64,000 nucleotides of DNA from Solicola gregarius. GTDB lineage: Bacteria; Actinomycetota; Actinomycetes; Propionibacteriales; Nocardioidaceae. The position numbers and the translations under genes were made by a program. The notes below the pieces were generated by a model that saw only the letters and a list, made by a program, of their open reading frames with translations, ran no database searches and had not been told where the DNA came from. The stretch is taken from assembly GCF_025790165.1 (NCBI RefSeq), contig NZ_CP094970.1:3162001-3226000 (forward strand), given 5' to 3'. Of this stretch, positions 24,630 to 33,544 are shown one piece after another (position 1 is the stretch's first letter; every line of letters starts with the position of its first letter).

Positions 24630-26249
24630 ATGGAAGGACGCCATTCGGCGGCGGACCGTGGTACGTCGCGCCGTGTGGGGCCCGGTCCGCTGGTTCTGGG
24701 CGCTGCGGTGATCGCGTTCGTGGTGGCCGTCGGACTCGTCATCCGGTGGCAGACCGCAGGCGGAGGTGACGCGGCGGCGTCGGCCGACTCCTGTGGCGAG
24801 ACCGTCGCGATCGCCGCGAGTCCCGACATCGCCGATGTCGTCGACGAGGTCGTGGCGTCGAGCGACGACGGCTGTGGGACGTACGAGGTCGAGGCCAGCT
24901 CGGCGGCAGACGTCGCGAAGGCGCTGACGTCCGGTGAGGGCATGCCCGACGCCTGGATCCCGGACTCCACGGTCGAGGTCGACCGGGTTGCGGGGGTCGC
25001 GGCCACCGCGCCGGTCGTGCTCGAGGCGTCGCTCGCATCGTCACCTGTCGTTGTCGTGGGCTCGGAACCGGCCGAGTCGAGCTGGCGCGACGTACTGGCG
25101 GCCGATGACCTCTCGCTGGGAGATCCGACCTCGAGTACGCCCGCCGTCATGGCGTTGATCGCGGCGCGGGCGGAGGCCCAGGCGGCCGGGGCTAGCGACG
25201 ACGAGCTCAAACAGGACTTGGTGTCGGTCGCGCAGTCGGGTGCGAGCAGCTCCGACGGTTCAACGGCCGCCGACCAGGTCACCAAGCTGGCATCGGACGG
25301 AGGCACCGCAGTGGCCTCCGAGCAGTCGGTGCTCGCCAACCGGTCCGGCGCGGCGAAGAACCTGCGGATGTCCGTGCCGGACAGCGGCACCCTGTCGCTC
25401 GACTACCCGCTCGTACTGTCTGCGTCGTCCGAGCGTCGCGACTCCACGTCGGCGGGGGTCGACGCACTGTCCATCATGCTCACGTCGGCACAGGCACAGG
25501 ACGCGTTCGCGAAGGCCGGGTTCCGGTCACCGGAGGGTGCGCCGGTCGACGACGGCGTCGGCGACGTGAAGAGCTCACCGATGCCCCGGACCGACGAGGT
25601 CGCCTCGCTGCTCAGCGCCTGGACGCTGTTGTCGCGCCCGAGCCGTACGCTCGCCGTCATCGACGTCTCGGGTTCGATGCAGTACGCCGCCGGCGACAGC
25701 AGTCGGATGGCGCTCACGGTCGACGCCGCGAATGCCGGTCGAGAGCTCTTTCCCGACGGCAGTGCGATGGGGCTGTGGGCGTTCTCCGTTGGACTCGGCG
25801 AGAACGGTAAGGACTATCTGCCGCTCGTGCCTGTTCGTCGCCTCGACGCCGCGGTCGGAGGGAGCAGCCAGCGCGACGTTCTGGAGAAGGCGACCGCGGG
25901 CCTGATCGGGCGGACCGGCGGCGGCACCGGGCTCTACGACTCGATCCTGGCCGCGTACCGCGCCGCGCAGGAGGGGTACGACCCCAAGGCGGTCAACAGC
26001 GTCGTGCTGCTGACCGACGGCGAGAACGAGGACCCCGGCAGTATCGGCCTCGACAAGCTGCTCGACACGCTCGAGAGCGAAGCCGACCCCGACCGTCCGG
26101 TCGTCATCGTCACGATCGGGATCACCGAGGACGCCGACGTGTCGGCCCTCGAGGCGATCGCGCACGAGACGGGCGGCACGAGCCACGTCGCCGTCGACCC
26201 CGATGACATCGCCAACGTGTTCGTCGAGGCGCTCGCCAACCGCGGCTAG
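24630..26249 (+). CDS. Membrane-anchored substrate-binding-like plus von Willebrand A protein
   Basis: A 539-residue protein. Positively charged start, signal anchor at about 20-40, then an extracellular region (about 55-290) resembling a molybdate/sulfate-type solute-binding fold (ETVAIAASPDIADVVDEVV; MPDAWIPDS). A C-terminal vWA domain (about 338-535) has MIDAS motif DVSGSM (345-350) and LLTDGENED. Fusion of binding-protein-like and vWA modules is known in actinobacteria without assigned function. It is monocistronic, with its own 157-nt upstream gap, and overlaps the next convergent gene by 4 bp. Confidence 0.85.
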   Translation: MEGRHSAADRGTSRRVGPGPLVLGAAVIAFVVAVGLVIRWQTAGGGDAAASADSCGETVAIAASPDIADVVDEVVASSDDGCGTYEVEASSAADVAKALTSGEGMPDAWIPDSTVEVDRVAGVAATAPVVLEASLASSPVVVVGSEPAESSWRDVLAADDLSLGDPTSSTPAVMALIAARAEAQAAGASDDELKQDLVSVAQSGASSSDGSTAADQVTKLASDGGTAVASEQSVLANRSGAAKNLRMSVPDSGTLSLDYPLVLSASSERRDSTSAGVDALSIMLTSAQAQDAFAKAGFRSPEGAPVDDGVGDVKSSPMPRTDEVASLLSAWTLLSRPSRTLAVIDVSGSMQYAAGDSSRMALTVDAANAGRELFPDGSAMGLWAFSVGLGENGKDYLPLVPVRRLDAAVGGSSQRDVLEKATAGLIGRTGGGTGLYDSILAAYRAAQEGYDPKAVNSVVLLTDGENEDPGSIGLDKLLDTLESEADPDRPVVIVTIGITEDADVSALEAIAHETGGTSHVAVDPDDIANVFVEALANRG

Positions 26250-26842
26250 GACGGCAGGTCGCGCAGCCGGCGCTCCGCACGCAGTGGGGTCATCGGCGCG
26301 CAGCCCATCTGCTCGGCGGCGCGTACGACCGAGGGCTCCGCGCGCAGCAGCGCCCAACCGCGGCGAACGAGCACCCGAGGCGGCTTGCGCCGCTCGCGCA
26401 GATCTCGCGCGAGGCGCAGGACGAACGTCACGATGCGGTGGTGACGCACGCAGATCGCGTCGGCCAGCAGACCGCGAGAGCGACAGCCCTCGACGACGTA
26501 CGGAGCGAAGATCCCCTCGGCGATGAACACCTCGGCGCCGCCAACTCGTACCTCACGGTGTCCGACCCGCGCGTTGGCGGCGATCTCGTACACGGGAGCG
26601 TCGACGTGGCCCTCGCGGCACAGCCGCTCGATCGCGTCGCAGGCCTGCTCGACGTCCCAGGAGCGAGGGTCGTCCCAGTCGACGAGGCCGGGACCGACCA
26701 TCGGCAGGCCGGGTGCGTCGCCGTCGCGGTAGAAGTCGTCGAGCCGGAGCACGGGCCAGCCGAGCCGGTGCGCGAGCCGTGACTTGCCGGATCCGGACGG
26801 ACCGGCGAGGACGACGACCCGCGCTCGGGGGCGCGCCGTCAC
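26246..26842 (-). CDS. Uridine kinase-like P-loop protein
   Basis: A 198-residue P-loop kinase of the uridine kinase/phosphoribulokinase group. Walker A is GPSGSGKS (about 15-22), with LDDFYRDGDAPGLP matching the uridine-kinase substrate loop and EGIFAPYV a later conserved segment. Such proteins phosphorylate uridine or cytidine, but short actinobacterial members are not all verified. The GTG start overlaps the sigma factor stop (GTGA). Confidence 0.82.
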   Translation of the reverse strand: MTARPRARVVVLAGPSGSGKSRLAHRLGWPVLRLDDFYRDGDAPGLPMVGPGLVDWDDPRSWDVEQACDAIERLCREGHVDAPVYEIAANARVGHREVRVGGAEVFIAEGIFAPYVVEGCRSRGLLADAICVRHHRIVTFVLRLARDLRERRKPPRVLVRRGWALLRAEPSVVRAAEQMGCAPMTPLRAERRLRDLPS

Positions 26843-27393
26843 TCCCGTACGAGCAGCAGCGGCCGCATGGCCTGCCGCGCACGGTGGATGCGCGACTTGG
26901 CCGTGCCGACCGGGATGTCGAGGGCGCGTGCGATCTCGGCGTAGTCGATCTCTCCGATATCGCGCATCACGAGCGCCTCGACCAGATCGGGCTGGTTGCG
27001 TTCGAGGGTCTCGAGCGCCTCCAGCAGGTCGAGGCGGCTGCCGGCGATCACGCTGGTCGTACGCGGGTCGGCGTACGTCGGCATCTCGTCGACGGGGCGC
27101 TCCGCGGCGCGGCGCTTCAGCGAACGGTACGTCTGCCGCGCGGCGTTGCTCGCGACGACGTGCAGCCAGGTGGTGAACTTACTGCGTCCCTCGTAGCCCC
27201 CGATCTTCGTCGCGATCTTCATCAGCACGTCCTGGCAGGCCTCTTCGGCATCCTGCTGGACCGGGAGGATGCGCTGACACAGGCGCATGACCCGCGGCTG
27301 TACGGCCGCGAGTAGCTGGTTGAGCGCAACCTGGTCACCCGCCGACGCGCGGCGGGCGAGGTCGTCGAGATCGACGGTCTGCTCGGTCGTCAT
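26839..27393 (-). CDS. ECF-type RNA polymerase sigma factor
   Basis: A 184-residue sigma factor with region 2 (about 30-95: EEACQDVLMKIATKI, FTTWLHVVASN) and region 4 (about 125-180: ALVMRDIGEIDYAEIARALD, GTAKSRIHRAR). No anti-sigma gene is adjacent on this strand. Instead a Ser/Thr kinase with an extracellular domain diverges from it 81 bp away, suggesting phospho-regulation (inference). ATG 27393 is chosen; an ATG three codons upstream is possible. Confidence 0.9.
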   Translation of the reverse strand: MTTEQTVDLDDLARRASAGDQVALNQLLAAVQPRVMRLCQRILPVQQDAEEACQDVLMKIATKIGGYEGRSKFTTWLHVVASNAARQTYRSLKRRAAERPVDEMPTYADPRTTSVIAGSRLDLLEALETLERNQPDLVEALVMRDIGEIDYAEIARALDIPVGTAKSRIHRARQAMRPLLLVRE

Positions 27394-27474
27394 AGGGAGC
27401 ATTGTTGCCCACCGGCGGCGCCGGGTACAGACCACCCTGCACCCCGGCGACGGCCGTACCGACAGAATGGCCCC

Positions 27475-28989
27475 ATGTCCCTGCCTCATCGACTCGGTCG
27501 ACTGCGGCGAATCTCTCGCATCGGATCGGGCGGGTTCGCCACGGTCTGGCTGTACTCCGACCCCGACCTGCAGTCGTACGTCGCGGTCAAGGCGCTGGCC
27601 GACAACTGGGCCGCGCGTACCGACATCAGGGACCGGTTCCTCGAGGAGGCGCGCATCCTGCGCCGCGCCGACTCCGACCACATCGTGCGGGTGTACGACA
27701 TCGGCGAGACCGACGACGGTACGCCGTACTTCGTGATGAACTACGCCGATCGGGGGACCGTCGCCGGGCTGCTGAACTCACCGTCGCGTGACCTCGCGCT
27801 GATCGCCGACCTCGTCTCGCAGGCCGGCGCGGGGCTGCGCCGGCTGCACTCGATGGGCATTCTGCATCGCGACGTGAAGCCGCAGAACCTCCTCCTCGCC
27901 GGCGACCACACGGGCTCGTCCCGGCTGATGGTCGCCGACCTCGGCGTCGCGAAGGCGATGCTGCACGCGAGCGGCATCACCCAGGTCGTCGGTACGCCGG
28001 CGTACATGGCGCCGGAGCAGGCCGACCCCACCCGCGGCGTCGACAACCGCTGCGACGTCCACGCGCTCGGTGCGGTGGCGTACCACCTCGTGACCGGGCG
28101 GCCGGTGCGTACGGGCGGTGTCGAGGCGCTGTTCTCACCCGAGCCGATCCGGCCGCCGACCACCCTGGTGCGCGACCTGCCCGTGTCGCTCGACCAGGTC
28201 GTACTCCGGGCCGTCGCGCCCGATCCGGCCCACCGCTGGCCGGACGTCGACTCGTTCAGCACCGCGTTCGTCGAGGCTGCGTCGCGTACGCACACCCGGA
28301 TGTACGAACCGCCGCGGATCGAGTCGCAGGTGTGGCACCCGGACTTCCCGTCGCCGGTGAGCCCGCCACCGCTGACCCCGCAGAGTCCCGTCCCGCCGTC
28401 GCCGCAGAGTCCCGTGCCGCCGTCGTCCGGTCGGCCAACGCCTCCGCCACGGTCGTCCGTACGCCGCAGCCTCTTCGCCGTGCTCGCCGCCCTTGTCGTG
28501 GTCGCGGTCGTGGTCGGCGCGGTGCTCGTGCTGCAGGAGCTCAGCGACGACGATCCGGCAGCCGGGCCGGACATCGAGCTCGCCGGCGGCTGGAGCGATG
28601 CGAAGGAGGTCGGCGAGTCGACCTGGTCGTACACCAGCGACGAGGCCGACCTCGAGCTGGTCGTCAGCACCGCGGCCTCGGAGGAGTCGGTAGACGACGC
28701 GGCCAAGGAGTACATGAACAGCATCGAGTCCGACGGCTACACCCAGGAGGCGAGCAAGGAGCTCACCACCGAGGAGCAGCTCGGTGACTGGCAGGTCGGC
28801 TGGGACCTCGAGTACTCCAAGGGCGACCGCTATTACTGGCGTTGGTACTTCGGCAACACGAGCCCCGAAACGGCCGGCTGGGTCGAAATCAACGGCCCGG
28901 AGTCGAACATCACGAGCGCCGACCAGCGGGAGAACGCCGAGGCGCTGCTCAAGGCCGTGCGCGAAGAGGTCGTCGTCGGCACGGAATAG
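27475..28989 (+). CDS. Membrane Ser/Thr protein kinase, PknB-like
   Basis: A 504-residue Hanks-type kinase. Kinase domain about 8-270: P-loop GSGGFATV, Lys39, catalytic HRDVKPQN (131-138), GTPAYMAPEQ. The metal-binding motif reads DLG (155-157) instead of DFG. A Pro-rich juxtamembrane linker (about 290-330), one transmembrane helix (331-353) and a roughly 150-residue extracellular domain without PASTA repeats follow. It diverges from a sigma factor gene. DLG occurs in some active kinases, so activity is still expected. Confidence 0.92.
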   Translation: MSLPHRLGRLRRISRIGSGGFATVWLYSDPDLQSYVAVKALADNWAARTDIRDRFLEEARILRRADSDHIVRVYDIGETDDGTPYFVMNYADRGTVAGLLNSPSRDLALIADLVSQAGAGLRRLHSMGILHRDVKPQNLLLAGDHTGSSRLMVADLGVAKAMLHASGITQVVGTPAYMAPEQADPTRGVDNRCDVHALGAVAYHLVTGRPVRTGGVEALFSPEPIRPPTTLVRDLPVSLDQVVLRAVAPDPAHRWPDVDSFSTAFVEAASRTHTRMYEPPRIESQVWHPDFPSPVSPPPLTPQSPVPPSPQSPVPPSSGRPTPPPRSSVRRSLFAVLAALVVVAVVVGAVLVLQELSDDDPAAGPDIELAGGWSDAKEVGESTWSYTSDEADLELVVSTAASEESVDDAAKEYMNSIESDGYTQEASKELTTEEQLGDWQVGWDLEYSKGDRYYWRWYFGNTSPETAGWVEINGPESNITSADQRENAEALLKAVREEVVVGTE

Positions 28990-28990
28990 G

Positions 28991-30529
28991 TCAGCGCGAT
29001 GGTCGTCGAGACATCAAGGCCACGACCAGCACCATCGCGATACCCGCCGCGATCGCGCCCCACCAGAGGATGTCGCTCATCGCGGTGGCCGACGCGTCGC
29101 GTACCGCGGTCGCCACGCCGTCGCGGTATGCGGCCGGCACCTGGTCGAGCACGGAGACGCCGGCGCCGGAGCCGACGGCCTCGCCGAGCTCGCGTGCCGA
29201 GTCGGCCGGAACGCCCGACCCTGCCAGCGCGTCGGAGGTCGCGTCGACACCGCTGTTGTAGAAGAGCACGCCGAGTACGGCGACTCCGGCGGCCACGCCG
29301 ACCTGTCGCATGGTGCTCACCACGCCCGTCGCCATTCCGGCACGCGCCGGCTCGACGGCGTCGAGCGCCGCCTGGGTCAGGCACGCGCTCAGGACGCCCG
29401 CACCGGACCCGGCGATGATGAACCCGGGTACGAACACAGTCCATTCCGATGAACCGTCGACCTGCGCCATCCAGGCCATCCCGATCGTCACCAGCAGCAG
29501 TCCGCCCGAGACGGTCCACACGGCACGCACGCGGTCGACCAGTCGTGCGGCGAGCGGGGCTGCGACGAAGGACGCAACCGTGAAGGCCAGGAACCTCAGC
29601 CCGGCGTCGAACGGCTCGTACGCGAAGGTGTTCACGAAGTACAGCCCGAGGTACGTGGTCGATGCGATCACGGTGGCGCTGACGGCGAGCGCCGCGAGGC
29701 TGACGCCGGCGTACGAACGGCTGCGGAAGAGCGCGAGGTCGAGCATCGGCTCGGCCGTACGTACCTCGCAGACCAGGAACGCGATGCACGCGATCGCCGA
29801 ACCCACGAACAGCGCGAGGATCGGTGCAGACGTCCAGCCGTCGGCATGGCCCCTGATCAGTCCGAGCAGCAGGGTGAGCAGCGTGATCGTCAGCAGCGTG
29901 GTGCCGGGCCAGTCGGCGCGTCGCGGGTGCTCTGCGCGCGACTCGGGCAGGATTCGCGCGCCCGCGATCAGGGCGATCACGCCGACCGGGACGTTCACCA
30001 GGAAGATCCAGCGCCAGCCCGCGGCGTCGACCAGCAGGCCTCCGACCAGGGGGCCGATCGCGGTCGCGGCGCCGAGGGTCGCACCGAACACGCCGACGGC
30101 GGCCGCACGCGCCTTCGGCTCACGGAACGTGTCGCCGATGATCGGGATCGCGGTGCCGAACAGCATCGCGCCGCCGATGCCCTGCAGTGCCCGGGTGAGG
30201 TCGAGCGCGAGCGCGTTGCCCGCGAGCGCACAGGCGAGCGATCCGACCGTGAAGACCACCATTCCGGCGAGGAACACGCGGCGACGCCCGATCCGGTCGC
30301 CGATGGTGGCCGACGTCAGCAGCAGGCAGGCCAGCGAGAGCGCGTACGCGTCGACGACCCACTGCAGGTCGGCCAGGCTCGCGTCGAGGCTCTGCTGCAT
30401 GTCGCCGAGCGCGACGGCCACGACCGTCACGTCGAGCAGCAGCATGAAGATCGCCGTGCACACGATGGCAAGGGTCCAGCCGCGTCGGGTGCGCGGGCGC
30501 CCGGCCGTCACCGAGGTCGTGGTGGTCAT
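28991..30529 (-). CDS. MFS drug transporter, DHA2 family (14 TM)
   Basis: A 512-residue major facilitator with about 14 hydrophobic segments. It shows the DHA2 hallmarks: helix 1 LDVTVVAVALGDMQ, loop 2-3 GDRIGRRRVFL, and helix 5 motif C region (GATLGAATAIGPLVGG). It exports drugs or dyes by proton antiport. A TetR gene starts 85-100 bp away on the other strand, with a 24-bp palindrome between them adjacent to this gene's start. Substrate-induced derepression is therefore likely. It abuts the kinase gene tail to tail. Confidence 0.93.
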   Translation of the reverse strand: MTTTTSVTAGRPRTRRGWTLAIVCTAIFMLLLDVTVVAVALGDMQQSLDASLADLQWVVDAYALSLACLLLTSATIGDRIGRRRVFLAGMVVFTVGSLACALAGNALALDLTRALQGIGGAMLFGTAIPIIGDTFREPKARAAAVGVFGATLGAATAIGPLVGGLLVDAAGWRWIFLVNVPVGVIALIAGARILPESRAEHPRRADWPGTTLLTITLLTLLLGLIRGHADGWTSAPILALFVGSAIACIAFLVCEVRTAEPMLDLALFRSRSYAGVSLAALAVSATVIASTTYLGLYFVNTFAYEPFDAGLRFLAFTVASFVAAPLAARLVDRVRAVWTVSGGLLLVTIGMAWMAQVDGSSEWTVFVPGFIIAGSGAGVLSACLTQAALDAVEPARAGMATGVVSTMRQVGVAAGVAVLGVLFYNSGVDATSDALAGSGVPADSARELGEAVGSGAGVSVLDQVPAAYRDGVATAVRDASATAMSDILWWGAIAAGIAMVLVVALMSRRPSR

Positions 30530-30547
30530 GAGGTCCCCCAGGTTCGA

Positions 30548-30571
30548 ATTGGGCTACACTCGTAGCCCAAT
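30548..30571. promoter_or_regulatory. TetR operator between MFS pump and its regulator
   Basis: A 24-bp dyad with perfect 10-bp arms (ATTGGGCTAC / GTAGCCCAAT) and a 4-nt spacer lies 18 bp upstream of the MFS start. Degenerate half-sites (GTAGCGCAAC near 30590, AACCCAATT near 30608) lie closer to the regulator start. Binding by the adjacent TetR protein is inferred from position and symmetry. Confidence 0.75.
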
Positions 30572-30625
30572 AGAGATGAGTTAACACCTGTAGCGCAACA
30601 CCTGTCAACCCAATTGGACGGATCT

Positions 30626-31228
30626 GTGCCGAAACCCAGCCCCACCCGACGGCCCTCCGCTCGCAGGGGCGAAGGCGAGAAGCTCCGCAACGAGATCCTC
30701 GACGTGACGGCGCGGCTGCTCGAGGAGTCCGGCGACGCCCGTACGCTCTCGCTGCGGGCGATCGCCCGCGAGGTCGGTGTCGCGGCGACGTCGATCTACC
30801 TGCACTTCGACTCACTCGACGCTGCCACTGTCGCGGTGAAGGACCAGAAGTACGGCGAGCTGCGGGAGGCGCTGTTGGCTGCCGACGAAGGTGCGCGCGA
30901 CGACCCGCGGAGCCGGCTCCGCGCGGCGACCCGGGCGTACGTCGACTTCGCCCTCGAGCGTCCGGGGACCTACAGGGTGCTGTTCTCGACCAACCTCAAC
31001 CTTCCACCGGCAGGCGACGGCGGGTTCGTCGGCGAGAGCGCGTTCGGGGTTGCCGTCGAGGTGCTACGCGAGTCCGGCAAGACAGACGAGGAGGCGCACA
31101 TGGCGGCCACCCAGCTGTGGTGCCTGATGCACGGCATGGTCACCCTCCGCGCGGACCATCCGAACTTCCACTGGCCGTCCCTCGACGAGCAGATCGACGA
31201 CCTCCTCGACCGGATGCTGCTCGCGTAG
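30626..31228 (+). CDS. TetR-family regulator of the MFS pump
   Basis: A 200-residue TetR protein with helix-turn-helix SLRAIAREVGVAATSIYLHFDSLDA (in two parts, about 38-62) and a TetR_C-type ligand domain (RAYVDFALERPGTYRVLF). GTG 30626 is chosen; TTG 30614 would add four residues and overlap a half-site. Divergent orientation from the DHA2 transporter with a dyad between is the classic repressor-pump arrangement. Confidence 0.9.
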   Translation: MPKPSPTRRPSARRGEGEKLRNEILDVTARLLEESGDARTLSLRAIAREVGVAATSIYLHFDSLDAATVAVKDQKYGELREALLAADEGARDDPRSRLRAATRAYVDFALERPGTYRVLFSTNLNLPPAGDGGFVGESAFGVAVEVLRESGKTDEEAHMAATQLWCLMHGMVTLRADHPNFHWPSLDEQIDDLLDRMLLA

Positions 31229-31244
31229 CCCCCACCCAGCCACC

Positions 31245-31301
31245 GTGAGCATGACGTTTCGGCCCCGGAATCGGCTTTGAGGGCCGAAACGTCATGCTCA
31301 C
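31245..31301. terminator. 21-bp perfect hairpin between convergent genes
   Basis: Arms of 21 bp, GTGAGCATGACG...GGCCC and its complement, flank a 15-nt loop. It lies between the TetR stop and the convergent esterase stop, so it can act as a bidirectional terminator. The arm shares the frame GTGAG-N6-GTTT-N-GGCCC with the 22-bp units at 16328, suggesting common origin. No T-tract is present. Confidence 0.7.
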
Positions 31302-31328
31302 CGGGGGGCTGCAGGCGGGTGCGGGTGC

Positions 31329-32933
31329 TCAGTCCAGGTCCGCCCAGAAGTCGCACTGGTGCACTTCGGCGAACGCGGTCGGCGCGACGCGCTCGCCCGA
31401 CAGCCCTTGGACGGTCTCGCGGTGGTCGAAGGGCCGCCACCGCGGCAGGCCGTGGCCGTTCGGGTTTCCGCTCCGGGCGAATCGTCCCCAGTAGCCGAGC
31501 AGCACCGGCGTCAGGCGTTCGTCACCCGGCGTCGCCCAGCCGATGTCGAACAGGTACGGCAGCTCGGACCCGTGGTACGCCGCGAACGGGATCCCGCCGA
31601 ACTCCACTCCGGAGTCCTGTGTCACCTCGTACGCGTACACCGGTGTGGTCCTCGCGGCGGCGCGCGCTGTGTCCAGGGTTGGGCACGCACCGATCCGCTT
31701 GCCCCAGTCGGTGAGCACCGCTGCCAAGGCGAAGGCCGGGCGGTCGTAGTCGGCGGCCGGGTAGCGGTCGAGCACCGATGGCGCCCGCGCGCCGAACGTG
31801 TCGCGTACGAGGTCTTCGTACGCCCGGTCGGTCAGTACCTTGTCGCCGCCCTGGAGGTCGTACGCGGACGCGACGAACGACCTCATCTCGTCGCGGACGC
31901 TGCCGATCACCATCGGGGTGTCGGCGGCAGCGCCGTTGCGAAGGGCCGTGCCGGGCTGGATCGGCAGGAACCGGGTGCCCGCGACCGGACCCCAGGGATC
32001 GTCGGCCACCGTCCCGGTCACCGACCGCACCGGAGGCAGGCTGCGCACCATGCGCCGCACGGGTACGTCGCGCAGACATCGGCCGACGTCTTGCGCAGCG
32101 GCACAGTCGACGTTGCGGATCGCGCGTGCTCCCTTGTCGTCGGCGGCCCGTTTGGTCGTGACGGTGTTCGTACAAGCGCCGCTCATCACCACGGCGCGGT
32201 CGAACAGGCCGCGGGAGCGCCGCGACGCGAGGTGTGCGCACACGCTGCGGGCCCCGGCCGACTGGCCGATCAGGGTGACCGCACGCCGGTCTCCATCGAA
32301 CGCCTCGGCGTTGCGGCGCACCCATCGCAGCGCCGCGGCCTGGTCCTGCAGCCCGTAGTTGCCGGAGGTCGCCCCTCGCGCATCGAGCGACGGCGAGGAG
32401 AGGAAGCCGAGTGCGCCGAGCCGGTAGTTCGGCGTCACCACGACGGCGCCCGCGGCCTCTGCGAGGCGCGCCGCGTCGTACTCCGCGCTCGACCCAGAGG
32501 TGAGCCCGCCACCGTAGAGCCAGACGATCACGGGCATCCGCTCGTGGCGGCGTGCGTGAGAGGGCCGGGTGACATCGAGGTACAGGCAGTCCTCCCGTCC
32601 GACGAGGCGGGTATCGCCGTTCTGGTCGGTGTCCAGCTGTGCGCACGCGTCCGCGGGCTCGGTCGCATCTCGTACGCCGTGCCAGTGCTGTGGCCGGCGC
32701 GGCGCCGTCCAGCGTCGGTCGCCGACCGGAGGTGCTGCGAAGGGCACTCCCTTGAAGCGGACGACCCCGTCGGCGGCTTCACCGCGGAGCCAGCCCTGGT
32801 GTACGCGCGTCACGGTGTCGGGAGTTGCGGCACTCGGCGGGGAAGCCCCGGAGGTTCCTGCTGTCCATGGCAGGAAGGTGGCGATGACGGCGAGAGCGGC
32901 GGCTGTGGCAAGAGTTCGAATCGACATACGCAT
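31329..32933 (-). CDS. Secreted type-B carboxylesterase
   Basis: A 534-residue alpha/beta-hydrolase of the carboxylesterase/para-nitrobenzyl esterase family with an N-terminal signal peptide (about 1-30, LATAAALAVIATFLP...GASP). The conserved segments are FKGVPFAAPPVGDRRW, EDCLYLDV, oxyanion LYGGGL, nucleophile GQSAGA and C-terminal His region AAYHGSELPYLF. It hydrolyses an unknown ester outside the cell. Start ATG 32933 or 32927; no clear ribosome site. Upstream residues in frame look non-coding. Confidence 0.9.
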   Translation of the reverse strand: MRMSIRTLATAAALAVIATFLPWTAGTSGASPPSAATPDTVTRVHQGWLRGEAADGVVRFKGVPFAAPPVGDRRWTAPRRPQHWHGVRDATEPADACAQLDTDQNGDTRLVGREDCLYLDVTRPSHARRHERMPVIVWLYGGGLTSGSSAEYDAARLAEAAGAVVVTPNYRLGALGFLSSPSLDARGATSGNYGLQDQAAALRWVRRNAEAFDGDRRAVTLIGQSAGARSVCAHLASRRSRGLFDRAVVMSGACTNTVTTKRAADDKGARAIRNVDCAAAQDVGRCLRDVPVRRMVRSLPPVRSVTGTVADDPWGPVAGTRFLPIQPGTALRNGAAADTPMVIGSVRDEMRSFVASAYDLQGGDKVLTDRAYEDLVRDTFGARAPSVLDRYPAADYDRPAFALAAVLTDWGKRIGACPTLDTARAAARTTPVYAYEVTQDSGVEFGGIPFAAYHGSELPYLFDIGWATPGDERLTPVLLGYWGRFARSGNPNGHGLPRWRPFDHRETVQGLSGERVAPTAFAEVHQCDFWADLD

Positions 32934-33031
32934 ACGTTGGCGCGACAAGGAGGTGCGCGTCGTCCGCCGGTTGGCGGCATCTCCCGTACTGCGCTCGGCG
33001 TACGAGCCCACGCGTCGATCCGCGCGACCTC

Positions 33032-33481
33032 TCAGCCGGGAAGGTCGGCGATACGGGTCGACAGCTTCCGCAGCGTGGCCAGCTCGGATGGGCTGAGGTG
33101 GTCGAGGAAGCGGGAGCGTACCGATCCGACGTGGAGTGGGGCTGCGCCCTCGAGTACGGCGAACCCGGCGTCGGTCAGCGCCAGGATGCAGCCCCGCGCA
33201 TCATCGGGGTCGGGCTCCTTGGAGATGAGCCCGCGCCTCTCCATCCGGGTCGCGTGATGGGACAGGCGGCTACGCGACCACTCGGCCTTGGCGGCGAGAT
33301 CCTTCAGTCCCCAGCGGCGGTTCGGCTTCTCCGACAGGGTGCTCAGGACCTCGTAGTCGGCGGGCGAGAGTCCAGAGTCGCGCGTGAGATCTCGCCCGAT
33401 GCGTGCCGGTAGGACGGTCAGCAGCCGCCGGAACGCGCGCCACGCTGCTTCCTCGTCGTCGGTCAACCACGGTGTGTCCAC
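33032..33481 (-). CDS. MarR-family transcriptional regulator
   Basis: A 149-residue MarR protein with the winged-helix core LSTLSEKPNRRWGLKDLAAK and SRSRLSHHATRMERRGLI, then DPDDARGCILALTDAG. GTG 33481 is chosen because the upstream region carries operator-like dyads. It diverges from the FMN reductase-GNAT fusion gene, which it probably represses along with itself. MarR proteins often sense oxidants or phenolics, fitting a flavin reductase target. Confidence 0.9.
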   Translation of the reverse strand: MDTPWLTDDEEAAWRAFRRLLTVLPARIGRDLTRDSGLSPADYEVLSTLSEKPNRRWGLKDLAAKAEWSRSRLSHHATRMERRGLISKEPDPDDARGCILALTDAGFAVLEGAAPLHVGSVRSRFLDHLSPSELATLRKLSTRIADLPG

Positions 33482-33500
33482 GCGGTCAACCGTACAGCTT

Positions 33501-33544
33501 GTTGACGTGTCATAGAAACTCGGTAGGGTCAGTGACATGTCAAC
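33501..33544. promoter_or_regulatory. Paired MarR operator candidates
   Basis: Two near-identical dyads face each other: GTTGACGTGTCA (33501-33512) and TGACATGTCAAC (33533-33544, containing the perfect palindrome TTGACATGTCAA in complement). They differ at one base and are centred 32 bp apart, about three helical turns. They fill the gap between the MarR and fusion gene starts; the second site overlaps the ATG at 33537. Confidence 0.75.

Noticed and set aside
30541-30571. GGTTCGAAT followed by GGGCTAC resembling a tRNA T-arm
   Set aside because: No acceptor stem, anticodon arm or CCA-side partner can be drawn; the dyad is better explained as a TetR operator.
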